The notes under the pieces: generated by a model
Told to the model about the DNA's origin: nothing
Databases searched by the model: none
What the model saw: only the letters and a program-made list of their open reading frames with translations
Translations under genes and position numbers: made by a program
Source: Scolanthus callimorphus
Lineage: Eukaryota; Cnidaria; Anthozoa; Actiniaria; Edwardsiidae
DNA: 64,000 bases
Direction: 5' to 3'
NCBI GenBank assembly: GCA_033964015.1
Contig: CM066922.1
Coordinates: forward strand, 24,980,961-25,044,960
In this document: in pieces, positions 21,546 to 31,800 of the stretch
How positions within the stretch are numbered: the stretch's first letter is position 1
Layout: each line of letters starts with the position of its first letter

Positions 21546-22300
21546 TCTTTTTAGCGGAACTCCCCGTGCCGAAGGCACGGAGTGGAGCCCCATACGTATC
21601 ATTCAACGTCACATGAGAAAGCAACCCATTCAAGCCAAACGATACGTTCAGCCGCTTACGAAACACATCGCGGGCTCTTATTTACGCATGCGCACTTGCG
21701 TTAGTGGCGACCCGTGTACACAGCCAATCACAGTCCGTCTTGGATCACTGAGCGCGCGCGTCATTTTGTCCACAGCGCCGCGCGCCGCGGTGCTTTGACG
21801 CGGTGCTTGGCAGAGGACACGGCCCGGAAGTCGCTCCTTCATTTTCCCGCCGAAATAACTCACAAAACACGCGCCCGCGTCGGCTCACTCGAGTTCATTC
21901 AGACGAAATTTTTGTTGAGTCAAACTGAGACAAACTCGTGGGTGCGAACCACGCCAAATTTGATCAAAAGAATTCTCTATTGATCGTCAAAATACTTCGG
22001 ATTCGATTCCTTCGCCGATATTTCATAATGTTGTGTAGTCATTTTGAAGAAACTATGAGGGACTGGCAAATATTCAAAGGCTAGATTGCAGAATACCCGG
22101 CCCACGGCGAAGCAAGACTTCGGCGTTCTTCTGAAGAAAAACAACAGTTTCTTTCGTAAAAGCTGCAAACGACGTGTTCTTCGAATACTCATATGAGATA
22201 TACGAACAGGGAGCCAGAACTGTATTGAACAGGATTGACAATAACAGAAATTGCAATGGTTTTAGCCGAATTAAATATATTTAGAGCTTGCCAAGTAAGT
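21546..22300. promoter_or_regulatory. CpG-rich stretch, possible promoter of an unseen gene
   Basis: CpG-dense DNA (GCGCGCGCGTCATTTTG, GCGCCGCGCGCCGCGG) stands out from the AT-rich surroundings. At 22256 an ATG opens a 13-codon frame that ends exactly at a consensus donor CAA|GTAAGT (22295), which would suit a first coding exon on the plus strand, but no downstream exon was identified. Could equally be a chance match. Confidence 0.25.
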
Positions 22301-23449
22301 GAATTCAACTCAACACGACGGAGACTTTCGGAGGAAAGAAACGACTTCGCTATCAGTTATCGGTAAGCACAAAGCTTGAAATTGCTTCTTATGCTACTTA
22401 TATTTTTAGCTTCCAAGTTTATTGCATTCCTGATGAGAAATTCTGACTTTACATGTAACTTTTACATTTTGCTGCTTTAGTTGGCTCCCTCGAGGTTTCT
22501 TTTTCTCCGGCTAAACTCGAATTATAGTTTTGAGTAAGCTTGACTTTTTGGCCCTGCTTTGCCTTATGTAAACAGGTCATTTCTAATATTCTAGCCTTGA
22601 TTTTCCTTTGTCACATGTTAGATTTAGTTAGTACAATGAGACAAATACTATGTCAAGTATTCTTTGTTGTGGATTTCGCTGAAAATCTTGTTTTTCATTT
22701 TTGTTTCAAGGAGATTATCGTTTGTCGGTCGTGAACTGCGACTTGTTAGCATATCAGAACGCGCTAATACTATCATTGCCATATAATGGTAACATGAATT
22801 TTCTTGATTTAAACTGTAAAGGTGAGCTCCCTGTGAGTAAGACGTGGGGTGTGTATGATTGGAGTTCCGATTTTAGGCATTGCCTAAATCTATATATTAT
22901 TATATAGACAAACCAGAAAAAATATTCCAAATCGATTTCCAATAACTTTTGTTTTGACCGATATCCTCACCCGGATGTAGACCCGGATGTAGCTTCGTAT
23001 GAGATCTACGAGTGGCGTATTTCCCAGTAAGCACTCGTGTCTATATAATAAAAAGAAATCTTACATGGAACTAACATCTAAGCCCAAAAAAGGATGAATT
23101 ATTACTAAAACGATAGCGCAAATGTTTTTTTTTCGGAGGAGTCAGAGGAGACCATGCATTTTTCCTTGACAAGGAAACTTGACCGTGTAGACTCGCCTGC
23201 AATTTTCCTTGACAATTTTTATTTGCTCGAAAATGCTATCCGAAATTATAGGTGACTTTTTTAACGGCAAAAATGCCCACAAAACTAGTAAAATTTCACC
23301 TTTTGTGCAACTCGAAACATCCGAGGGGATCTTATAATCTATACATACGAATAAAGCTAGGGCGAAAATTTCAGCTCTCGAAGTGCCATCCGAACAGATA
23401 TTTTTAGAAAATGATCGTTTTTGGGTAACCCTGACAAATGAAGTGACTA
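22301..23449. other. Intergenic, no gene seen
   Basis: AT-rich sequence; a short duplication CCCGGATGTAG occurs at 22971 and 22982. No coding pattern. Confidence 0.35.
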
Positions 23450-23760
23450 CCAGTGTATTCTTCACTGTAAAGTATGGAATCTAGAGCGGCAGGGTGGAAG
23501 TTTCAAACATGTTACCAAACGCTATGGCCTGCAAACATTAGTCTTGACCAATTTTAAAGAAATTGGTCGCAAGGAACCATGTTCTCACCTTTACTAGCTA
23601 CTTGGTGAACAGGACTGAACAGATATGGACACAAGTTGGTAAATATGCTTTGGGATGGACTTGGCTATTCCTCAACCAGGACAGTCTCTTATTTTTTTCC
23701 TACTTTTACAAGTCCAGCTGCTATTCCGTTCCTTGTGGTCCCGAGTAATGCACTTCCAAT
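23450..23760 (+). repeat. Dispersed repeat, copy 2
   Basis: Relative of 18285-18540 (see there); this copy is longer and contains TCTCACCTTTACTAGCTACT and CAGATATGGACACAAGTTGG. Confidence 0.55.
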
Positions 23761-25284
23761 GAGGGAGCGTTATGTTATATGCAGATCATTTACACCTTAT
23801 TAAAAAGGTTGCTCATGCTCTGCTCTTTCGCGTTTGGTCTTTCATTACTCCCGGTGCATTCTGGTATGTGAATATTCCGTCACGAAGTGTCATCATTTTG
23901 TTTTTGTTCGAAAGTTGAGTCACATTATAAAACTATTCTTTTAGCGGAATATGATTCTGGATACCAGGATATGATTTGGTTACATGAATTTGGTGTATTT
24001 GCCGTTAAAGAATGTTGGAGTTAAGATTGCATGTATTCGTTATTCCAATTCTTCGGCACCTGCGACTCACGGAAGCGACAATTTGAAGCATATGTTATTT
24101 TCGAGATTCAAATAATAAAACCTCATTAACAAAGATTCGCCATTTCGGTGCCTTGAAAGTATTGATATTTTGCAAGTCTAACTCAGTTGTTGATGTATGG
24201 CGTAGAATGCGATGGGGATAATGAAAGACCAAACCCCATATGACAGCGACCAAAGCAACTTTTTTGAAATAGATGTAAATAACACGATTGAAGAATCGTA
24301 GGAGATGAATGTATGAAGTATATCCGATATCTGAACAATTACTTTAATTTTACTCCTTTTCGAACATGAATAGTAAATGCATAGCTCGAGTTAGAAGTCT
24401 TTCCCATAAATATGTCAAAATGACACATTTAGAAAACAAAGTCCGTGAAAGTCATGAATAATATTCTCTAAGTATAAATCCTGACGGCTCTATCGCAAAA
24501 CGAAGGACACAATCCCGAATAAAAGGAGGAAATCACTCCAGTGGGCATGTTTTTTGTTGTAAAAGATCATTCACTTTGGGCTAAGTTCTAATTCAAGCTA
24601 TTTTTTTAAGTGAGGGACAAAGCCGAAAAAATATAAATAATATAAACTAAAAAAAATAGTAGTCGTTAGAAAATTTTTACTTGACCTGTTTCTTCTCTCC
24701 CCTCGCTGAGATATGATAAACATACAAACAATTCCGAAGTCAAACTAGGTTTCGATTTTCACGGGTTCTTTGACCGATTTGAGAGACGGACACGCGCGTG
24801 ATTTTGTCGCACCAAAATCAGGGAGACCAGTGGAAAGAAATCCTTTTGGGCTCACTTCATTTATTTGGGCATGGTGGGACGGGGTACTCATGCTGATTGG
24901 AGGTTATTAGTAAATGTAAATCGAGCAGGTTATGGAAGGGGAAATCATGAACCCCTCCCCACATCCATATGGCCATTGTGATTTTCTGTTTCTTTTCCGT
25001 TTTTTTTAATCAGAGAACACTTTAAGTAAAATAAATTCCCCCCTTACACTCCGTGAATTTTTCACGGGCATCAGCTAGTAGACAATTATAGTGTCATGTC
25101 ATGTGTTTATTGATTTGGGAGGATACAACTGCCCAACTACTTGCATACTGCCGAGGGCATGATGGCAGGTGTTTTCAAAATGAAGAATATTATAAAAGGG
25201 GTTATGTCACGGCTGTTTTAAACAAAATTCTATAATACTAGGCAAGTGGTCTACATTAACAACACAGAATCCTATATTGTACCT
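23761..25284. other. Intergenic, no gene seen
   Basis: About 1.5 kb without recognisable exons, satellites or clear inverted-repeat elements. Confidence 0.35.
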
Positions 25285-25286
25285 TA

Positions 25287-25526
25287 GAGCGGATTTCAGA
25301 TGACCGTCGTGTTTGCAATTGGTTTGCTCTCTCATTGGCTGCTTATTTCTATCAACCAATCAAATTGCGAACTAATTACAAGCAAGGAATTACTAGCCAA
25401 TTGGTTCGGCTCCTGATTGGCTGGGCTGGAAACCATTCAGCAGTAAGTTGTAATTACTCTTGTTTCTGATTGGCTAGTGATTGCACAATTGCGTTTACTT
25501 TCACGATGGTCATCTGAAATCTGCTC
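25287..25526. mobile_element. TA-flanked MITE, intact copy (240 bp)
   Basis: Ends GAGCGGATTTCAGATGACCG / inverse ATGGTCATCTGAAATCTGCTC, flanked by TA (25285-25286 and 25527-25528). It contains the uninterrupted CTCTCATTGGCTGC that corresponds to the insertion site in the copy at 4603-7094. Confidence 0.85.
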
Positions 25527-25854
25527 TATCTTAGTCTTAAAAAAGAAAAAGCAACTGAAATTTGCATAAGCATTCTTATGTAACAGTACGAACGTTACGA
25601 CTGCTCTAAACAAAGGTTTACTAGAGAGCCCTTCCAGATGAACGTGACGAATTTACATAAATTTGAAGACGCTACCTACGTTTCTTTCTTGGCCAACCAC
25701 CTGCAGGTGTGGCTATGTTCCGGTAATAATTCTGAGGGAATTCTGTTTACGCCAGAGAAGAAAAAGACAGATATTGTGAAAAAAAAAGGTTTGAAGAAGA
25801 GAAGAGAAGTGAAGTAAAACAATTTTTTGAAGTGGCAGATCGAGTTAAAGGGGG

Positions 25855-26530
25855 CGAATTGTCGCGAAATTTTTAGGGAAATCTCGAAATTTCGAGAGAG
25901 CTGTTTCGCAATCTCGTTTCCTGACAAATACAGAGAATGTATGAGGAGCATTTTTTTATCGTCTCAATCTGGAATTTTAACCTTTGATCTCGCTGTCAGT
26001 GCCGTAGTTACCTCTAGGCAAAAAGACATTTGCCAACGAAAAGTTTTTTGTCAAAGAAAACTGTTACCTCCGCCTCACGAAAGGCCGGAAAAAAGTAAGA
26101 GATCCGTGTATACACAAAAATCCTTAGTAAACAAAACTTGCCCCTAGTTCTGGACGTTGGAGACAGGGTACCAGCCTAAGACAGCACAGTGAGAGTGTTA
26201 CCATGGGACAAGACAGGTTTAGCAACGTTTCCCTTATGCATGTTCACGGTGACTTCAAGTTCAACTATGGTACAGCATGGCAGAAGTTCATGATGAAGAC
26301 GAGGCGTATGGTTCTCTCCTAGACAATTCGGTATTCACGAACGAATATTTCGAGTGATCAAAGCCCTGAATTATCATAACGTACAAATGTGTGTTAACAA
26401 AATTCGTTGTCCATTTCTTTAAGCAATCTCTTTGAAAATCTCGACTATTTTTCGCTTCGATATTTTGCCTACACATGAAAGTGCTCCTGGCTACGCCAAT
26501 GACTGCCAAGTAAAATCTCACATTTACCAT
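25855..26530 (+). repeat. Dispersed repeat, copy 2 (interrupted)
   Basis: Two separated parts resemble the repeat at 7494-7737: CAATCTCGTTTCCTGACAAA with GAATGTATGAGGAGCATT on the left, and AAAATCTCACATTTACCATT at the right end. The intervening 400 bases are unrelated. Confidence 0.4.
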
Positions 26531-26899
26531 TTGGCGCCCCTAATTAATAAATTATAGGCTGTTAGATCAAATATGAGAAACAAATAAAGTGTGAAACATA
26601 GAACGTGCCTATTTAAAGGGGCTCTCGCAAGGTTCATGGCCACTTCGACTGACAAGAAAATAACTTAAATCGCAATCCAATTCCATCCTCTTGATAACAG
26701 GTCAAAACAACCTAGAATTGCATTTGTCTAACAATTGAAAGTTTTTCTATTAAATAATCCGTGGTGGATTATTTTTGATTACTAAGGGCACTTTACATAT
26801 GTTTTCACGGTTACAATTGTACTTATTTTAAAACTAACACTTACACGGGTCAAATAAAGGCGACGATCTGTGATAAAACGTTTATTCTTCAAAACGTAA
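26531..26899. other. Intergenic, no gene seen
   Basis: AT-rich; nothing recognised. Confidence 0.35.
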
Positions 26900-27761
26900 A
26901 GTGCCACTCAAGGCAGAAATCAACCACATTTCATTAAAAGATATATTATCCAAGGGAGCAGTAGCGAAAGAAAATGTGTTTTACGTGCGCCGTTAATATT
27001 TATTGATTTTTGTATATTTTCGATTGGCGTTTTTTTTTTCGTTCAACTCTGCGCGATGCATCTTGGGGGAGAAGCTCTTCAGAACAATGGTTCCTGTGAC
27101 GCACGAAGAAGACATAGAAAGTGTCTTTGTTCTTCTTTCTTTGTCTTCTTCGTGGTCTTTTGTTCTACTTTCTATGTCTTCTTCATGCGTCACAGGAACC
27201 TTTGTTCACCCGACAGGATGCAGAACGCATATTAGTTGAAAACGAAAAAAATCGCCGATCGGAAATTGCGTAAAGTGCCACTCAAGGCAGAAATCAACCA
27301 CATTTCATTAAAAAGATCTATTATCCAAGGGAGCAGTAGCGAAAGAAAAATGTGTTTTACGTGCGCCGTTAATATTTTATTGATTTTTGTATATTTTCGA
27401 TTGGCGTTTTTTTTTTTCGTTCAACTCTGCGCGATGCATCTTGGGGGAGAAGCTCTTCAGAACAATGGTTCCTGTAACGCACGAAGAAGACATAGAAAGT
27501 GTCTTTGTTCTTCTTTCTTTGTCTTCTTCGTGGTCTTTTGTTCTACTTTCTATGTCTTCTTCATGCGTCACAGCAACCTTTGTTCACCCGACAGGATGCA
27601 GAACGCATATTAGTTGAAAACGAAAAAAATCGCCGATCGGAAATTTTCAAAAATCAATAAAATATTAATTGCCCGCAATTAACATTTTTCTTTCGATACT
27701 GTTCCCTTGGATAATAGATCTTTTTGATGAAATGTAGTTGATTTCTGTCTTGAGTAGCACT
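26900..27761. mobile_element. Large foldback element with internal 374-bp tandem duplication
   Basis: Outer arms of about 115 bp: left AGTGCCACTCAAGGCAGAAA with CCAAGGGAGCAGTAGCGAAA; right is the inverse, CTGTTCCCTTGGATAATAG and TTTCTGTCTTGAGTAGCACT. The left arm plus interior is repeated in tandem at about 26893 and 27267. Each unit also holds its own 40-bp hairpin arms (GGTTCCTGTGACGCACGAAG / CTTCATGCGTCACAGGAACC). The two units are almost identical, so the duplication is recent. Confidence 0.85.
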
Positions 27762-27829
27762 ATAACAAGCAAACACATTTATCGATAAATGGAAAATGAA
27801 TGTGACACTCAGAACACAGTACCAATTGT

Positions 27830-28251
27830 ATTATTATTCAGCCATGCCACTATCTCTATTCTGATTGGCTAAGAGTACACAGCGAAAGCATGTTGGCGCG
27901 CAGTTCGTGACATCAAAATCCAGACATTAGGATTGATGCACTCTAATGACGTCATAACGCAAGCCAATAGGTTCGGCTGCCATGCATCTTGGTCTTCATT
28001 TCGGAAGCGAAAGCCAATTTACCAATGTTGTCGTTGAATCTGCTATGCTTTTTGCCGAGAGATCATTGCTCGGGATATCTAAACATCAACAATGGCTATT
28101 TGAATTGAATACGAAGAGGAAAATACTAATGGACGTAAGCTAAAGTTGAAAAACCGTTTCGCTTTGCAAGACCTCATCGTCGACTTCGTTTAGCTAGGTA
28201 AGAATTCCTGGTTGCTGAATAATAAAACAATTATTGAATTCGGTTTTCGCA
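27830..28251. other. Repeat head preceding a hairpin
   Basis: Contains CTCTATTCTGATTGGCTAAG and AACAATTATTGAATTCGGTT, which are repeat-like (compare CTGCATTCTGATTGGCTGAG at 11690). No gene seen. Confidence 0.35.
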
Positions 28252-28351
28252 TGATAGTGAGATTTGTCAACGCCTCGAGTTAGTGCTATCCGCCTCAGCT
28301 TCGCTTCGGCAGATAACACAAACCTCGACGTTGACAAATCTCACTATCATG
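28252..28351. repeat. Near-perfect palindrome (hairpin)
   Basis: Arms CATGATAGTGAGATTTGTCAACG / its inverse, then CCTCGAGTTAGTGCTATC / AGATAACACAAACCTCG, closing on a loop with CTTCGCTTCGG. Confidence 0.85.
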
Positions 28352-28851
28352 CTCAACCTCATCCAGCAATAAGTGTTAAATATTATCACAATAAAGACGG
28401 TATGGCGGCATCATTCTCTCCGGTATCATTTGTTGTAGATATGAAGAGATTCCGCGGCCATTTAAGGAATATCAAATAAAATAACACAAATTTGCCGTTT
28501 GAATTTTGACTTCTGAATGGGATCCTCTAATTATTTATCTTTGTCCCAGGCAAGGTTTCCGTGTTTGTGAACCAAGTTTGAAGTAGTTTATTTTGCCTAA
28601 GTGATTCTAGTACTTCTAGAACTGTTCTTCTGTATCTTGCTGAAAGTTCATCCTGGGTCCACTTGCTATATGTTTCCCAGTTCTTATTCCAGCTTGGCCC
28701 TTCCATCATTGGATGATGGATACTACTGATTCTTACTAATCATTCATTCGCATTTACCCCCATTGCAAATATATTTTTGCTCTTTTCAAGCTTGAAGCCA
28801 CCTGGCGACCAAAAGTTATAGTTCGGGCGACTAGCAAAATAAGTTAATTTC

Positions 28852-31800
28852 CTAGACCCTTATCAACATGGCTCGATTTTCACCGTGGATGACTTCCCTC
28901 GGCGGACCCGTGACTACACCCGTATGCCCGGTTCCCTCTACCACTAAAAGCGCTCCTCTACTACCAATACTCTTGGATGTTTTACGACCTACTTCTTTTA
29001 CCTTTTGTCCCAACACACCGGCTTTGCGCAATACATGCTGATCAAATGCGAACTTCTCAACGCGTACGTCCTGACGATGGGAGCCTGGGCTAGAGTCATA
29101 AAACAATGGCATGTCAATCACCTGTTTCGCGTTCATGCCGCTGTCCACAATGTTTGTAACATATTGTAGCAAAGCATCCGGGGAGGATTGCCCGATCAGT
29201 ACTAGCGCAGCTACAGGTCTTAGCCGAGCTCGTTTCTTTCTATCAAGAGTTTTACCCTTCTTGCCTTTAAGTCTGCTCTTCTGTGGCACGATTTCGCGAA
29301 TGTATTTGTGAAACCATTCGGGCGCTTTCATTTTAGCATCATGATTTAAACGGTACACGTCCATATTAGGTACGATCTCCGGTACAAGAGATTCTTCCGA
29401 TTCCGTATTGTTCGAGTTTCGCGATTGACTAGGAGACATTTCTTCATTTTCAGAAATATGATTGTCACGCTGCCGAACCTTTAAACGCGGTTTCCCTCGC
29501 CGCCTGTCATTAGGTCCCTCCATGTCAGAATCTTCTCTTGCGTCTCCTATGCTCGTGGGGATCCGCGTTTGATGTCTAGAAATCCTTTCCTGATTCATGT
29601 TCTGTTCTTCGTCCTTAGAATTGTTCAGATTTTCATTCTGGATTCTGCTGTGCACGGTCGCTGTTGCGGTACTGCTAGACGCACTCCTTTCAGTTGGAAA
29701 TGGTTCTAGAATCCTATCCATCTCACTCCCTTCCGTAACTCCTTCACTCTCGTCCCCATGTCTTGTTTCTCCGTCGTCTTGTTCTTCAGTCATATCCATC
29801 TCGCTTCCTTCCTTAATCTCTTCAGTCTCGTCCCGTGTGGGATTTCGCTATCGACGTGTCTTTGAGTCCCAAGCTCACTCTCATCTCTTGATTCAGATTC
29901 TTCTTGTACCTGCCAGTATAAACGTTTGAATAATCTACCTGCATTGGCATCGATACGCGCTCTCTGCAACGGTTTATCTTTTCTATTATCAGACGCAGGC
30001 TTTCTAAGAATAACCCGCGATTTCGTATCACGACGTTGATTTGTCATTAGTTGCTTAATTTTTCTATTTCCTCCCAATCCAGTTCGTCTATGCTTCGAAG
30101 GAATGGATTGCAAATTCGAGCCTTTCACGGCTGGCTTTTCATGCGCTATCCAGTAAAAGTGTTTCGTCCTACGCGCTCTGCGCACACGGGGGGCTCTGAG
30201 AATGGGACCTTTTCCACTTTTTCTTATGAGACCCCTTGCTATTCCAAACCTCGAAAAAGTCTGCCTGGATTTTATATCGTCCATGTTGTCTAAGTTGCCA
30301 TCCTGACCTTGTTGTTCGGAAGTCAAATTTGTTCGAGATACACCATCAAAAACAGTTTTCTTGAATATAATAACCGGTTGCAATCCGGATTGAATACGCG
30401 CTCCCGATATCTTACGCACGACAGTGTCTGCAAATGTCACACCAGGGTGGGGTAGGGCTACGCCTTGCACAAAAAGCCCAGTCCCCCACGGCCTGCTATT
30501 GGCTGAATGGACCATGGAACATACATTCCCTTCGCCGTCAATAGTTACTACCCCGGATGTAGCGAATTGGTATTTCGTATTGTGTATATCTGGAGTGACA
30601 GTAAGTAAGTCCCAGATCATCTCGTTAGTGTCTAACAGTGCCTCCTGTTCAAAGATTCTATCCCAGAACGATTGTATCTCCTCCTTGGTCCCTCTATGCT
30701 TGGGATCAGAGCTGAAGTAAAAATACTCCTCTAGAACTCTCGCCGCAGCCAACTCCGCGTCATAGTACTGAGATATGAACTTACTGAAACGTGATATGGC
30801 CGAGAGCGTGGCCAACTTAGTAGCGTTAGTTAAATATGTGTCGCTAGTTTGTCCAAACTTAGCCATCTCCATGACACCCAGGCGTTCACGTAACTCTACA
30901 CCCAGTCTATCTACATCCGGGGCTGCCACTAAATGACCGCTGTACTCTACCAATACAGGCTCACGTAACATCGCTCGATACTCCGCCATGTCATTCATGT
31001 TGAGGGATCCACCATGTGACGTCACGGATTCTACTAGTTTCTCGGCCCATTCCCCGCGGTAGAAGTATCCTCTGCCCTTTCGAGACAGGCGGCGAATAAG
31101 CTTAGCGAGCTGTGGTTGACGGATAATTTCGTTATGCTTGTAAGGTTTATTGGTTGCGGGGTTAGTGAAGATGGAACGACCTGGAAAAAACACAATTAGC
31201 TGTTAACAGAAACATATAAGTGAGTTGAAACGTGTAACAAGCATACATTACTTTAGTGCCAAGCTGCGGAATATTCGCAGAATAAGCAATTGAACAGATT
31301 TTGAAAATAATGTTGTTTCAAGACTTAAAGATGTTAAATGTTAGTATATTATCACTTACCACTGTTGCTTTACTTTGTATGAGCGAAAAATGAAATACTA
31401 TGAAGAGAAAACCTACTTGGGTTAGCAGTCGAGAGTTCATTATTGACCAAATATGGTCATAAATTCATCTTGAATAACCGCAGCTTGGTTCGCCGTTACA
31501 TGTTTCAACTAAGTTATATGTTTCTGCTGTTAAGCATTGGCCTTTTTTATATCAAAACTTTGATACCCCTATACACATATTTATGAACGGTGATTTCAAG
31601 CTCTTGCAATATTTTTTAAATTACTCTTAAAGTATGGCGAAGGTTTCAAGGGTTTGCTCTTTGGTGATGATCGCAAAAATAAAATAAAAGAATTAAAAAA
31701 ATAATACAAAAAACACAAACCTATACAAACGTCTATTCGCCGACGAACTATAAAATAGTTTCTAGAAATGAAAACCGTTCTTCAAGAATCAAATCCTAAG

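Noticed and set aside
22256..22294. First coding exon of an undetected gene
   Set aside because: A good donor follows a 13-codon ATG frame, but no downstream exon with matching phase was recognised; too weak to call.
26993..27617. Duplicated small frames on both strands
   Set aside because: They lie in the foldback element's hairpin and its tandem copy; sequence symmetry explains them.
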